Counted from the first letter of the stretch, positions 1-8,597 are shown. The stretch: 64,000 nucleotides of DNA from Pseudomonas peradeniyensis (GCF_014268935.2 NZ_JABWRJ020000005.1:124001-188000), one strand, 5' to 3'. Translations and numbers: made by a program. The notes: generated by a model not told the origin, from the sequence alone.

Positions 1-197
1 ACGTGCTCAGGGCGGCCGGGGATGACCAGGCCGAGTCCGGCGAGGAAGGTGATCAGGCTTGACCAGAGGAACGACGGCATGTCGCCGGTGCGCTCGAAGA
101 CCACCAGGGTCGCCATGGGCACCACCATGCTCACTGCCAGGGTGATCAGGAAGATGCCGATGATGAAACCAATGATCCTTAAGGTCGGCAACGCCAT
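1..197 (-). CDS. trkH: TrkH potassium uptake protein, N-terminal part only
   Basis: The first 65 codons of a reverse-strand gene run off the left edge. The peptide begins MALPTLRIIGFIIG and has two hydrophobic stretches separated by VFERTGD, which matches the N-terminus of the Pseudomonas TrkH channel subunit of the Trk K+ uptake system in the inner membrane. The start at 197 has only a weak upstream Shine-Dalgarno. The assignment rests on this N-terminus and on the neighbouring nitroreductase and cpx genes, an order I recall from other pseudomonads. The pore repeats lie outside the window. Confidence 0.8.
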   Translation of the reverse strand, partial: MALPTLRIIGFIIGIFLITLAVSMVVPMATLVVFERTGDMPSFLWSSLITFLAGLGLVIPGRPEH

Positions 198-378
198 GTG
201 ATCTGCTCTGACTCGCTACGGAAAGGGCGCCATTCTACCTGTGGGGGAGGTGATGTAAACGGACGATTGAGCGTGTCGTGGAAGCGCTGCTGGTCCTGCG
301 ACAGGGCAACCCCGCTCCCACGAGGGCGGCGCTATGGTGCAGAATGGCCGCACTTTCAATCTGCCAGGAGGGTAGCCC

Positions 379-936
379 ATGGAGGCTCTCGACGCATTGC
401 TCAACCGTGTTTCCGTGCCACGCCTGACTGAACCGGCGCCCAATGCCGCCCAGCGCGAGGCACTGTTCCAGGCCGCGCTGCGCGCGCCGGACCATGGCCA
501 GCTGCGCCCCTGGCGCTTCCTGACCATCGAGGGGCAGGGCCGCGAGAAGCTCGGCGAGCTGTTCGCCGAGGCGGTGCAGGCCAAGGGCGATGCCACCCAG
601 GCCGCGCTGGACAAGGCCCGGGCGATGCCGCTGCGGGCGCCGCTGCTGATCGTGGTGATCGCTCGGCTTCAGGATCATTTCAAGGTGCCGAAGATCGAGC
701 AGCGCCTGGCCGCCGGCTGCGCCGCCCATGGCATCCTCATCGCTGCCCATGCCCAGGGCATCGGTGCGGTGTGGCGCACTGGCGACATGGCGTTTGACGC
801 TCATGTGCATGAGGGCTTGGGCCTGGAGGCGAACGAAGAGGTGATCGGCTACCTGTATGTCGGCACGCCGATGGGCGAGCCGCGCACGGCGCCGGTACTG
901 GAAACGGCCCAGTACGTCAGTGCCTGGGGCGAGTGA
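379..936 (+). CDS. YdjA-like FMN nitroreductase
   Basis: The 185-residue protein has the small nitroreductase fold. An N-terminal helix is followed by APDHGQLRPWRF (about residues 37-48), typical of the FMN-binding region of YdjA-type enzymes. A later segment, AAHAQGIGAVWRTG, lines the active site in this family. These enzymes bind FMN and reduce nitro compounds or quinones with NAD(P)H; the natural substrate is unknown. A good ribosome site (AGGAGGG) precedes the ATG. The gene converges on cpxS, with a REP pair between them. Function is assigned at family level only. Confidence 0.85.
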   Translation: MEALDALLNRVSVPRLTEPAPNAAQREALFQAALRAPDHGQLRPWRFLTIEGQGREKLGELFAEAVQAKGDATQAALDKARAMPLRAPLLIVVIARLQDHFKVPKIEQRLAAGCAAHGILIAAHAQGIGAVWRTGDMAFDAHVHEGLGLEANEEVIGYLYVGTPMGEPRTAPVLETAQYVSAWGE

Positions 937-940
937 GCAT

Positions 941-1062
941 TGGGGCCGCTTTGCGGCCCTTTCGCCGGCAAGCCGGCTCCCACAGGTACCATGGAGGTCT
1001 CAAGGTCTGTAACTACTTGTGGGAGCCGGCTTGCCGGCGAAAGGGCTGCGCAGCAGCCCCGC
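941..1062. repeat. REP inverted pair (BIME-like)
   Basis: Two head-to-head copies of the GCCGGCTTGCCGGCGAAAGG type repeat lie between the convergent nitroreductase and cpxS genes. Each copy is a hairpin and together they form a larger inverted repeat. It may act as a bidirectional transcription stop, which is inference. Confidence 0.85.
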
Positions 1063-1068
1063 GATCTG

Positions 1069-2400
1069 TCAGTCAACACTGATATTGCAGGGAATCTCCA
1101 GCGTCGCAATGAACCCACCCTGCGGATGATTCCCCAGCACCAGGCTGCCACCATGGCGCTCTGCCGCCTTGCGCGCAATCGCCAGCCCCAAGCCATGCCC
1201 CGGCGCCTCCTGCCCCGGCGCCCGGAAGAACGGCTCGCCCAGCTGCGCCAGGTGCTCTGCCGCCACCCCCGGTCCATGATCGCGCACGCTCAGTACGATG
1301 CGATCCTGTTCGCGGCGGGCATGCACCTCGATCGGCTGCCCGGCCGGATTGAAACGCAGGGCATTGCGCAACAAATTGTCCACCGCCCGTTCGATCAAGG
1401 TCGGCCAGCCGTGCAAGGTCAGGCCTGCCTGCGCCTCCAGACGCACTTCCTGTTCTGGCGCTGACAGTTGGGCGTCCTTGCGCACTCCGCCCAGCAAGGC
1501 ATTGAGGTCCACGGGTTCGGCATGGGCCTGGTCGGCATCGACCCGGGCCAGCACCAGGATCTCGCTGATCAGGTCTTCCAGGCGATCACACTCGCGGGTC
1601 AGGCGCGGCCACAGGGCCTGGCGTTGTTCCGGCTCGGCGCGCTCGGCCAGGGCCAGGGCGATGCGCAGCCGCGCCAGCGGCGAGCGCAGTTCGTGGGACA
1701 CATCGCGCAGCAGCTGGCGCTGGCTGCCGATCAGGCTCTGCAGGCGCGCGCCCATCTTGTTGAAGTCGTTGGCCAGCACGCCGAACTCGTCGCGGCGCAC
1801 CGCCAGCCGCGCCAGGCTGTTCTGCTGGTAGCTGGTCTGCCCCAGGTCGTGCACCGCGCCGCGCAGGCGGCTGAGCGGGCGGGTGATCGACAGGGTCACC
1901 AGCAGGCTGAACAGGGTCAGTACCACCAGGGCGATCCCCAGGGCGCTGAGCGGCCAGATCAGGCTCTCGCGATGCCAGGCGGCCAGTTCGGGGTGGGGGA
2001 TGCGGTAGATCAGCAGGTAGGTCTCGCCGCTGGTGGGGCTGGTGTATTCCTCGGTCAGGCGGCGCCAGGGCAGGCGGCGCTCGTCGTTGTGCTGGCGCGC
2101 CTCGAAGGCTGCGGCGCGGCGCGGGAAGGTGCCGGGCACCACGGCATCGCCGCTGTCGTCGAGCACCTGCACATCGATCTTGTAGCGCTGCTTGCGTCGC
2201 TCCAGGAAGCGCTGCGACGACTCCAGGCCGTCCTGTTCATAGTGCTGGGCCCAGTGACTGGCCAGGTTGTTCAGGCCCGGATGGCGGCTGAGGATCCAGG
2301 TGTCCTGGTTGAGCATGTGCCCGAGCAGGATCGACAGCCCGGCGACCAGGGCGATGGCCAGCCAGAAGCTGGCCAGGATGCGCCAGAACAGTGAACGCAA
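1069..2400 (-). CDS. cpxS: CpxA/CpxS-type sensor histidine kinase
   Basis: An inner-membrane sensor kinase of 443 residues. Transmembrane helices lie near residues 9-27 and 148-170 and flank a periplasmic domain. HAMP follows, then the phosphorylation box RDVSHELRSP with His236, and an ATPase domain with DHGPGV and GHGLGLAIARK. I chose a TTG start at 2400 because GGAGG lies 8 bases upstream and the peptide then begins MRSLFWRILASFWLAIAL. The upstream ATG at 2457 would add a 19-residue Pro/Arg-rich tail with no family support. It lies downstream of cpxR and cpxP on the same strand and should phosphorylate CpxR on envelope stress. The symbol follows the P. aeruginosa naming. Confidence 0.85.
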   Translation of the reverse strand: MRSLFWRILASFWLAIALVAGLSILLGHMLNQDTWILSRHPGLNNLASHWAQHYEQDGLESSQRFLERRKQRYKIDVQVLDDSGDAVVPGTFPRRAAAFEARQHNDERRLPWRRLTEEYTSPTSGETYLLIYRIPHPELAAWHRESLIWPLSALGIALVVLTLFSLLVTLSITRPLSRLRGAVHDLGQTSYQQNSLARLAVRRDEFGVLANDFNKMGARLQSLIGSQRQLLRDVSHELRSPLARLRIALALAERAEPEQRQALWPRLTRECDRLEDLISEILVLARVDADQAHAEPVDLNALLGGVRKDAQLSAPEQEVRLEAQAGLTLHGWPTLIERAVDNLLRNALRFNPAGQPIEVHARREQDRIVLSVRDHGPGVAAEHLAQLGEPFFRAPGQEAPGHGLGLAIARKAAERHGGSLVLGNHPQGGFIATLEIPCNISVD

Positions 2401-2469
2401 GAAGAGCACCTCCGAGAAAGGGCGAAAGCCCGGCCCGCGAGGGCGCGGGCCGGGCATCGGGCTGACAGC

Positions 2470-2886
2470 TTACTGGGCCTTGCCGGCTTTTTCAGCCTTC
2501 CAGGCCTGGAACTCCTTCCATTCGGCCTTGCGCGCGGCGCGTTCCTTCTGCAGGTCGTCGAACTTCTTCTGCTGCTCGGGCTTGAGCAGGGCGCGGATCT
2601 GGCCGTCGGTCTTGTCGTGGCTGGCCTTGAGTTCGTCCTTCATGGCTTTCTGCTCGGCGGCCGGCAGCTTGGCCATGTAGCGTTCGGTGATGTCGCGGCG
2701 TTGCTGCATCTGCTCGCCCATCAGCTTGCCGATCTGCTGGCGCTGGTCGCGGCTCAGGTCCAGCTGGGCGAAAGGCGCGTCACCGCGATGATGCGGGCCG
2801 TCGTGGCGCGGACCGCCGTCAGGCATGGCCATGGCCACGGTCGGCAGGGCGGCGGCAAACATCAGGGCGATCAGGGTCTTGCGCAT
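2470..2886 (-). CDS. CpxP/Spy-like periplasmic protein
   Basis: This 138-residue protein has a cleavable signal peptide (MRKTLIALMFAAALPTVAMA), a His/Gly/Asp-rich stretch, and then a helical, highly charged body. Two LTxxQ-like motifs are visible, LSRDQRQQI and LLKPEQQKKF, as in CpxP and Spy. In enterobacteria such proteins are periplasmic chaperones and CpxP dampens the CpxA kinase. Its position between cpxR and cpxS supports the same accessory role here. The ribosome site AAAGGAGAG precedes the ATG. The His-rich segment might bind metal, which is inference. Confidence 0.8.
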   Translation of the reverse strand: MRKTLIALMFAAALPTVAMAMPDGGPRHDGPHHRGDAPFAQLDLSRDQRQQIGKLMGEQMQQRRDITERYMAKLPAAEQKAMKDELKASHDKTDGQIRALLKPEQQKKFDDLQKERAARKAEWKEFQAWKAEKAGKAQ

Positions 2887-3006
2887 GGTGTCTCTCCTTT
2901 CAGGGGCCGGTGGTTACCGGATGAGCCCAGTCTAGGGAGATCAAGGTCAAGGGCGGTCAGGCAAGGGTAAAGGCTGGGTAAAGATGCCGGTAGCCACCGT
3001 GCGGAT

Positions 3007-3123
3007 CCTGTAGGAGCGGCCTTGTGTCGCGATGGGCTGCACAGCAGCCCCGGCAATTTTGCATACCGCCGCGATTCTGGGGGCGCTTCGCGCCCCATCG
3101 CGACGCAAGGCCGCTCTTACAGG
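3007..3123. repeat. REP inverted pair between cpxR and cpxP
   Basis: Two copies of a TGTAGGAGCGGCCTTG-type repeat face each other, separated by about 45 bases. They belong to a REP subfamily distinct from the GGGAGCGGGCTTGCCCCGCG type elsewhere in the window. The pair lies inside the cpx transcription unit, so it could partly stop or stabilise the transcript. Confidence 0.85.
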
Positions 3124-3136
3124 GGCGTGTTGTCTG

Positions 3137-3814
3137 TCAGAGGCTGTAGTAGTAGCCGCGGCTGCGCAGGGCGACGATGCGCGGGCGGCCGTCCGGGTGC
3201 GGGCCGATCTTCTTGCGTAGGTTGCTGACGTGCATGTCCAGGCTGCGGTCATAGAGCGTGAGCTTGCGACCCAGGCCGATCTGCGCCAGTTCCTGCTTGT
3301 CCAGCGGCTCGCCGGGCTGGCGCAGCAGTGCCTCGAGGATGCGGCTCTCGGACAGCGTGAGGGTCATCTCGCGCTCGTCGATGCTGACCACGCCGCGCAC
3401 CGGGCTGAAGGTCAGGTCGCCGATCTCGACCTGGCTGCTGGGCGCGCTGGGGTGGCTGCGACGCAAGACGGCGCGCAGGCGGGCGGTGAGCTCGCGGGGG
3501 TCGCAGGGCTTGGCCAGGTAGTCGTCGGCGCCCAGCTCCAGGCCGAGGATGCGGTCCAGCGGCTCGCCACGGGCCGAGAGCATCAGCACCGGCAGGTCGG
3601 TGTGCTCGCTGCGCAACTGTTTGAGCAGTTCCAGGCCGCTGCCGTCGGGCAGCATGACATCCAGCACCACCGCCGCCGGGGCGTGGGTGGCCAAGGCCTG
3701 GCGCGCACTCTGGCCATCGTGGCAGGCGCGCACCGCAAACCCTTCCTGGGTCAGCCAGCTGCCGAGCAGCTCGCACAGTTCCTGGTCATCATCAATCAGT
3801 AACAGCTCGCTCAT
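3137..3814 (-). CDS. cpxR: CpxR-type OmpR/PhoB response regulator
   Basis: This 225-residue regulator has an N-terminal receiver domain with the acidic pocket DDD (residues 8-10), phospho-acceptor Asp52 in VVLDVMLPDG, and the conserved Lys in LAKPCDP. A C-terminal winged helix ends RSLDMHVSNLRKKIG...RSRGYYY, the PhoB/OmpR DNA-binding signature. It is first in the reverse-strand unit with the CpxP-like protein and the CpxS kinase, so the three form one envelope-stress circuit. DNA targets were not determined. Confidence 0.88.
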   Translation of the reverse strand: MSELLLIDDDQELCELLGSWLTQEGFAVRACHDGQSARQALATHAPAAVVLDVMLPDGSGLELLKQLRSEHTDLPVLMLSARGEPLDRILGLELGADDYLAKPCDPRELTARLRAVLRRSHPSAPSSQVEIGDLTFSPVRGVVSIDEREMTLTLSESRILEALLRQPGEPLDKQELAQIGLGRKLTLYDRSLDMHVSNLRKKIGPHPDGRPRIVALRSRGYYYSL

Positions 3815-3821
3815 GTCTCAC

Positions 3822-4214
3822 TCAATTCAACCATTGCCGGCGTCTTCTGTGTCCGCCGCTGGCTAAGATACCGCAGACTGCCGACAACAGTGCAACGACC
3901 GAGCCGATCAGGAACCACTGCTGCGGGTCGGTGAGCAGGCGCTGGGGCGCGCTGCTGGCGGCCTGCAGCTCCTTGACCGCCAGCTTCAGGCGCTGGTTGT
4001 CCTGGCGCAGGCGCGAGAGCTGGGCGCTTTCGCGCTCACTGTCCTGGTTCTGCAGTTGCAGGGTCAGCGCGTCGCGCTGTTTCTCACTCTCTTCCAGGCG
4101 CTGCTGCAGCTCGGTGATCCGCGCCCCGGCTTCCAGCGACAGCGGCTGCTCGGCCGTGGCGAAAGGGGACAGCAGTAACAGGCAAAGCAGCAGGGACATC
4201 GGACCTTGACGCAT
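3822..4214 (-). CDS. Small envelope coiled-coil protein with C-terminal membrane anchor
   Basis: The product is 130 residues: a hydrophobic signal (MSLLLCLLLLSPFATA), a heptad-rich coiled coil at about residues 25-95 (ITELQQRLEESEKQRDALTL and onward), a transmembrane helix (FLIGSVVALLSAVCGILA), and a basic tail HRRRRQW. The layout recalls YgiM-type proteins but without their SH3 domain. The start at 4214 was chosen for the CAGGAG ribosome site. It ends 8 bases before cpxR begins, so it is probably co-transcribed with the cpx genes. Function unknown. Confidence 0.7.
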   Translation of the reverse strand: MRQGPMSLLLCLLLLSPFATAEQPLSLEAGARITELQQRLEESEKQRDALTLQLQNQDSERESAQLSRLRQDNQRLKLAVKELQAASSAPQRLLTDPQQWFLIGSVVALLSAVCGILASGGHRRRRQWLN

Positions 4215-4304
4215 TGGAACTCCTGATTCGTATCGATTCAGGAGGTTGTCGGCCGGTTGTCGGAATTTATGAATAGTGCCGCGTGGGGTGTAGTTGGGGG
4301 CGGT

Positions 4305-4336
4305 TTGGTGGGAGCGGGATAGCTCGCTCCCACCAA
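4305..4336. repeat. REP-like hairpin with perfect 12-bp stem
   Basis: TTGGTGGGAGCG and its reverse complement CGCTCCCACCAA flank an 8-base loop. The sequence is a degenerate relative of the REP repeats. It lies just past the yciI stop codon and before the downstream membrane protein gene, so it may end yciB-yciI transcription. Confidence 0.7.
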
Positions 4337-4355
4337 GCCCGTCCCTCAACGCCTG

Positions 4356-4655
4356 TTACGGCAGGACTTGCTTGAACGGCTTGACCACGACCTTGTCGTA
4401 GACGCCCGCGGCGATGTACGGGTCGGCGTCGGCCCAGGCCTGGGCGGCGGCCAGCGAATCGAACTCGGCGACGATCAGGCTGCCGCTGAAACCGGCAGCG
4501 CCTGGGTCGTTGCTGTCGATGGCCGGGTGCGGGCCGGCGAGGACCACACGGCCCTCGGCCTTGAGCTGCTGCAGGCGCTCGATATGGGCGGGGCGGGCGG
4601 CCAGGCGTTTTTCCAGGGAGTTTTCGACGTCGCTGGCGATGATGGCGTAGAGCAT
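4356..4655 (-). CDS. yciI: YciI family protein
   Basis: The 99-residue protein starts MLYAIIASD and contains the YciI core: HIERLQQLKAEGRVVLAGP and, further on, GSLIVAEFDSLAAAQAWADAD with the DPY motif. YciI proteins are small ferredoxin-like alpha/beta-barrel dimers with a conserved His-Asp pair; their reaction is not established. The start codon sits immediately after the yciB stop, with the ribosome site AAGGA inside the end of yciB, so the two are translationally linked. This pairing with yciB is common in gamma-proteobacteria. Confidence 0.85.
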   Translation of the reverse strand: MLYAIIASDVENSLEKRLAARPAHIERLQQLKAEGRVVLAGPHPAIDSNDPGAAGFSGSLIVAEFDSLAAAQAWADADPYIAAGVYDKVVVKPFKQVLP

Positions 4656-4656
4656 G

Positions 4657-5253
4657 TCAGTCCTTGGGTTTGGAGGTGGAAGGATCGGCATCGTGCAGGT
4701 GGCGCGACAGGTAGACACCCTGGGCCACCAGGAACAGCACGGTCATGCCCAGGCTGCCGAAGACCTTGAAGTCGACCCAGATGTCCTGGAAGGTGAAGGC
4801 GACGAACAGGTTGGCGGCGCCGCACACCAGGAAGAAGCCGATCCACGCCAGGTTCAGGCGGGTCCAGACGGTTTCCGGAAGGGTCAGGGCGTGGCCCATG
4901 ATGCGCTTGATCAGCACCCGGTCACCAATGAAGTGGCTGCCGGCGAAGGCCAGGGCGAACAGCCAGTTGACCACCGGCGCCTTCCACTTGAGGAAGGTCT
5001 CGCTGTGGAAGGCCAGGGTCAGGCCGCCGAACACCAGGCAGGCGACCAGGGTCAGCAACTGGCCCTTTTCCAGCTTGCCGTGGCGCAGGAACAGCGCGCC
5101 GTAGACCACCACGGAGCTGGCGATCAGCATGGCGGTGGCGCTGTAGATCCCGCCGAACTCGAAGCTTTGGCCGGCGAATTCGACCGGGCGCGGGTCCAGT
5201 TTGTAGACGATGAAGAACAGCAGCAGCGGGATGAAATCGATGAATTGTTTCAC
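4657..5253 (-). CDS. yciB: YciB/IspZ inner-membrane septation protein
   Basis: A membrane protein of 198 residues with about five to six helices. It begins (GTG start) VKQFIDFIPLLLFFIVYKL, the diagnostic N-terminus of the YciB family. FAGSHFIGDRVLIKR and WIGFFLVCGAANLFVAF are also conserved. YciB homologues affect cell envelope synthesis and septation and interact with elongasome and divisome proteins. The GTG at 5253 was chosen because the longer frame to 5322 adds a Cys/Arg-rich tail unlike the family. It is divergent from rnm with a 67-base gap. Confidence 0.85.
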   Translation of the reverse strand: MKQFIDFIPLLLFFIVYKLDPRPVEFAGQSFEFGGIYSATAMLIASSVVVYGALFLRHGKLEKGQLLTLVACLVFGGLTLAFHSETFLKWKAPVVNWLFALAFAGSHFIGDRVLIKRIMGHALTLPETVWTRLNLAWIGFFLVCGAANLFVAFTFQDIWVDFKVFGSLGMTVLFLVAQGVYLSRHLHDADPSTSKPKD

Positions 5254-5320
5254 AGTGGCAGCCAGAAGCGGGATGTGACGGCATAATAACAAACATCGAT
5301 TCCTGCGAAAGCGCTCCTCC

Positions 5321-6181
5321 ATGAATGTTGATCTGCACTGTCACAGCACGGCCTCCGACGGCGCCCTGTCGCCCACGGCACTGGTCGCCCGGGCCCATGA
5401 GCACGGGGTGCGGACGCTGTCGCTCACCGACCACGACACCCTCGAAGGCCTGCCCGAGGCCCGCCAGGCCTGCCTGGACAACGGCATGCAGTGGGTCAGC
5501 GGGGTAGAGTTGTCGTGCACCTGGGGCGGCGCCACCATCCATGTGCTGGGTTACGATTTTCCGCTCGATGCCCCGCCCTTGCTCGAAGCCATCGACAACC
5601 TGCACCGCGGCCGCTGGCTGCGCGCCGAGGAAATCGACCGCAAGCTGGCGGCCAAGGGCATGCCCGGCGCGCTAGACGGCGCGCGGGCCGTCCAGCAGGA
5701 ACTGGGTGACAGCGGCAACGCCCCGGCGCGCCCGCACTTCGCCGAATTCCTGGTGCGCGCAGGCTTCGTCAAGGACCGTGGCGAGGCCTTTCGCAAGTGG
5801 CTGGGCGCCGGCAAGTTGGGAGACGTCAAGCTGCACTGGCCGACGCTGGAGGAAACCGTCGCCACGTTGCGCGAGTCCAATGCCTGGGTGAGCCTGGCTC
5901 ATCCCATGCACTACGAACTGACCCGCAGCAAGCGCAGACGGCTGATTGCCGACTATATTCAGGCAGGGGGGCAGGCACTGGAAGTGGTCAATGGGATGAT
6001 GCCGCCCGAGCAGGTGGGGACAATGTCGATCCTCACCCGTGAGTTCGGCTTGCTGGCAAGCGCCGGCAGTGACTTCCACGGCCCTGGCACCTGGGGCGAG
6101 ATCGGTGCTTACCGGCCATTGCCTGAGGACCTGCCACCTCTGTGGCGTCGATTCCGACATGAACAGTCTATGGCGGTATGA
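5321..6181 (+). CDS. rnm: RNase AM / PHP-domain phosphoesterase (TrpH, YciV)
   Basis: The 286-residue enzyme has the PHP metal-binding motifs in order: DLHCHSTASDG (residues 4-14), SLTDHDTLEG, GVELSC, SLAHPMH and SAGSDFHGPG. E. coli YciV hydrolyses 3',5'-nucleotide bisphosphates and is a 5'-3' exonuclease that trims the 5' ends of rRNA and short RNAs. The family usually carries three metal ions; the ligands appear intact. It is first in a forward run with yciO, scpA, scpB and, after a gap, rluB. The start overlaps no other gene and has a weak ribosome site. Confidence 0.87.
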   Translation: MNVDLHCHSTASDGALSPTALVARAHEHGVRTLSLTDHDTLEGLPEARQACLDNGMQWVSGVELSCTWGGATIHVLGYDFPLDAPPLLEAIDNLHRGRWLRAEEIDRKLAAKGMPGALDGARAVQQELGDSGNAPARPHFAEFLVRAGFVKDRGEAFRKWLGAGKLGDVKLHWPTLEETVATLRESNAWVSLAHPMHYELTRSKRRRLIADYIQAGGQALEVVNGMMPPEQVGTMSILTREFGLLASAGSDFHGPGTWGEIGAYRPLPEDLPPLWRRFRHEQSMAV

Positions 6182-6194
6182 ACAGGACGACTAC

Positions 6195-6824
6195 GTGAGC
6201 CAATTTTTCCAGATCCATGCGGAAAACCCGCAGGCGCGCCTGATCAAGCAGGCGGTCGAGATCATCCGCAAGGGCGGGGTGGTGGTCTACCCGACCGACT
6301 CGGCCTATGCGATGGGCTGCCAGATCGGCGACAAGGGCGCCATCGAACGTGTGCGTCGGCTGCGCCAGCTGGACAAGAACCACAACTTCACCCTGCTGTG
6401 CTGCGACTTGTCCGAGATGGGTACCTTCGCCAAGATCGACACGGCGACGTTCCGCCTGCTCAAGGCGCACATTCCAGGCCCCTACACCTTCATCCTCAAC
6501 GCCACCCGTGAAGTGCCGCGCCTGCTGTTGCACGACAAGCGCCGCACCATCGGCCTGCGCGTGCCGTCCAACCCCATTGTCCTGGCCCTGCTCGAAGAGC
6601 TTGGCGAGCCGCTGATGAGCGTCAGCCTCATCCTGCCGGGCGACGATGAGCCGATGACCGATCCCTACGAGATCCGTCAGCGCCTCGAGCATCACGTCGA
6701 CCTGATCATCGATGGCGGCTTCGGCGACCTGAAGGCTTCGACCGTCATCGATCTGTCCGGTGACGAGCCGGAGCTGATTCGCGAAGGGTGCGGGGATCCG
6801 ACGCCGTTCCTGGTCAACGCATGA
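6195..6824 (+). CDS. yciO: YciO, Sua5/YrdC-family protein
   Basis: The 209-residue protein carries the YrdC fold: KGGVVVYPTDSAYAMGCQ at about residues 26-43, LCCDLSEMGTFAKI, GPYTFILNAT and RTIGLRVPSNP. Relatives TsaC and Sua5 make threonylcarbamoyl-AMP for tRNA t6A37. YciO is a paralogue whose physiological activity is less clear. I preferred the GTG at 6195 (MSQFFQIHAENPQ) with AGGA upstream to an ATG at 6159 inside rnm. Its TGA overlaps the scpA ATG by four bases. Confidence 0.82.
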   Translation: MSQFFQIHAENPQARLIKQAVEIIRKGGVVVYPTDSAYAMGCQIGDKGAIERVRRLRQLDKNHNFTLLCCDLSEMGTFAKIDTATFRLLKAHIPGPYTFILNATREVPRLLLHDKRRTIGLRVPSNPIVLALLEELGEPLMSVSLILPGDDEPMTDPYEIRQRLEHHVDLIIDGGFGDLKASTVIDLSGDEPELIREGCGDPTPFLVNA

Positions 6825-7648
6825 GCCAGATGGAAACGCCCGAGGCGCCGGCCGAGGAGGTCGATGCCCCCCAGCAGTTGCAGCTGGCCCTGGTTTACGG
6901 CGAAGCCCTGACCGAGCTGCCGGTCGACCTGTACATCCCGCCGGACGCGCTGGAAGTGATCCTCGAGGCCTTCGAAGGCCCGCTGGACCTGCTGCTTTAC
7001 CTGATCCGCAAGCAGAACATCGACATCCTCGACATCCCGGTGGCCGAGATCACCCGCCAGTACATGGGCTATGTCGAGCTGATGAAGAGCGTGCGCCTGG
7101 AGCTGGCCGCCGAATACCTGGTGATGGCCGCCATGCTCGCCGAGATCAAGTCGCGCATGCTGCTGCCGCGCTCCAGCGAGATCGAGGAAGAGGAGGGCGA
7201 CCCGCGCGCCGAACTGATCCGCCGCCTGCAGGAGTACGAGCGCTTCAAGGCCGCCGCCGAGGGCATCGACGAGCTGCCGCGGGTTGGCCGCGACGTCGTC
7301 GTGCCGCGTCTCGAGGCCCCCCAGGCCAAGGTGCGCAAGCTGCTGCCGGAGGTGGCGCTGGAGGAGATCCTGCTGTCCATGGCCGAGGTCATGCGCCGCA
7401 ATGACCTGTTCGAGAGCCATCAGATCACCCGAGAGGTGCTGTCGACCCGCGAGCGCATGAGCGATGTGCTCGAACGCCTCAAGGGCGGGGGCTTCGTGCC
7501 GTTTGTCGAGCTGTTCACTCGCGAGGAGGGCAAGCTCGGGGTGGTGGTCACCTTCATGGCGATTCTCGAGCTGGTTAAGGAATCGCTGATCGAACTCGTG
7601 CAAAATGAGCCTTTCGCCCCGATCCACGTCCGTGCCCGGGCAGAGTGA
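6821..7648 (+). CDS. scpA: Segregation and condensation protein ScpA
   Basis: This 275-residue kleisin subunit shows the typical LEAFEGPLDLLLYLIRKQNIDI segment (about residues 48-69) and EYLVMAAMLAEIKSRMLLP. A C-terminal winged helix ends FVPFVELF...VTFMAILELVKE. ScpA bridges SMC heads and recruits ScpB. An acidic extension precedes the core. The ATG overlaps the yciO stop (ATGA), which fixes the start and implies coupled translation. scpB follows 14 bases later. Confidence 0.92.
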   Translation: MSQMETPEAPAEEVDAPQQLQLALVYGEALTELPVDLYIPPDALEVILEAFEGPLDLLLYLIRKQNIDILDIPVAEITRQYMGYVELMKSVRLELAAEYLVMAAMLAEIKSRMLLPRSSEIEEEEGDPRAELIRRLQEYERFKAAAEGIDELPRVGRDVVVPRLEAPQAKVRKLLPEVALEEILLSMAEVMRRNDLFESHQITREVLSTRERMSDVLERLKGGGFVPFVELFTREEGKLGVVVTFMAILELVKESLIELVQNEPFAPIHVRARAE

Positions 7649-7662
7649 CCTGACGACTACCG

Positions 7663-8424
7663 ATGAACCTGAACGAACCCCGTGAACTGGCGTCGCTGAT
7701 CGAGGCCTTCCTGCTCGCCTCGGGCAAGCCGCAATCCCTCGAGCGCCTCTACGAGCTGTTCGAGGAGGCCGAGCGCCCGGCCCCCGCTGTTTTCAAGAAG
7801 GCCCTGGACGTACTGGGCAAGTCCTGCAACGGTCGCGCCTTCGAGCTCAAGGAAGTAGCCAGCGGCTACCGCCTGCAGATCCGCGAAGACTATGCACCCT
7901 GGGTCGGCCGCCTGTGGGAGGAGCGCCCGCAGCGTTACTCCCGCGCGCTGCTGGAAACCATGGCGCTGATCGCCTACCGACAGCCCATTACCCGTGGCGA
8001 GATCGAAGACGTGCGTGGCGTGGCGGTCAACAGCAACATCATCAAGACCCTGATGGAGCGCGAGTGGATCCGCATCGTCGGCTACCGCGAGGTGCCTGGC
8101 CGGCCGGCGATGTTCGCCACCACCAAGGCGTTTCTCGATCACTTCAACCTCAAGAGCCTCGATGAACTGCCGGCGCTGGCCGAGTTGCGCGAGCTGGAGC
8201 CGGAGCCGCTGCTCGATCCGGACGAGGCGCCGGTGCCCGCTCACCTGCAGGCCCTGGCCGATGCCAGCCTGGGCGAGGAGGGTGAAGAGGTGGAGCCCAA
8301 GGAGGAGACCAGTTTCCGCTCGCTGCTGGTTGAGCTGGATGCGATGGAAGAGGGGCTCAAGACCGATTTCGATGATTTGCGCGATGAGGCGTCCATCGAG
8401 CCCGAGGATGAACCAAAGGCCTGA
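7663..8424 (+). CDS. scpB: Segregation and condensation protein ScpB
   Basis: The 253-residue protein has the two winged helices of ScpB: LASLIEAFLLASGKPQSLER near the start, then LLETMALIAYRQPITRGEIE and the conserved VRGVAVNSNIIKTLMEREWI, with GRPAMFATTKAFLDHF. After about residue 175 it has a long acidic, low-complexity tail (EELEPEPLL-like and EVEPKEE), longer than in many ScpB proteins. It works with ScpA in SMC-dependent chromosome organisation. A single REP follows the stop codon. Confidence 0.92.
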   Translation: MNLNEPRELASLIEAFLLASGKPQSLERLYELFEEAERPAPAVFKKALDVLGKSCNGRAFELKEVASGYRLQIREDYAPWVGRLWEERPQRYSRALLETMALIAYRQPITRGEIEDVRGVAVNSNIIKTLMEREWIRIVGYREVPGRPAMFATTKAFLDHFNLKSLDELPALAELRELEPEPLLDPDEAPVPAHLQALADASLGEEGEEVEPKEETSFRSLLVELDAMEEGLKTDFDDLRDEASIEPEDEPKA

Positions 8425-8434
8425 CTGCCAGCTT

Positions 8435-8467
8435 TGTGGGAGCGGGCTTGCCCCGCGATAAGGCCGC
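8435..8467. repeat. Single REP copy
   Basis: One copy of the TGTGGGAGCGGGCTTGCC repeat followed by CCGCGATAAGGCC lies just after scpB. It forms a hairpin (GCGGG/CCCGC) and probably ends the scp transcript or protects it. Confidence 0.8.
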
Positions 8468-8597
8468 ACCGTCAACACCTACCTTTGGGCAGAATCTGCT
8501 GGGCTATCACCAAAAACCTTCTACCCTCCAGTGCGTTCCCCCGCCGAACCGCGTATGATGCGCGCCCGCTTTCACTACTACACCGGGAGGTGCCCAG

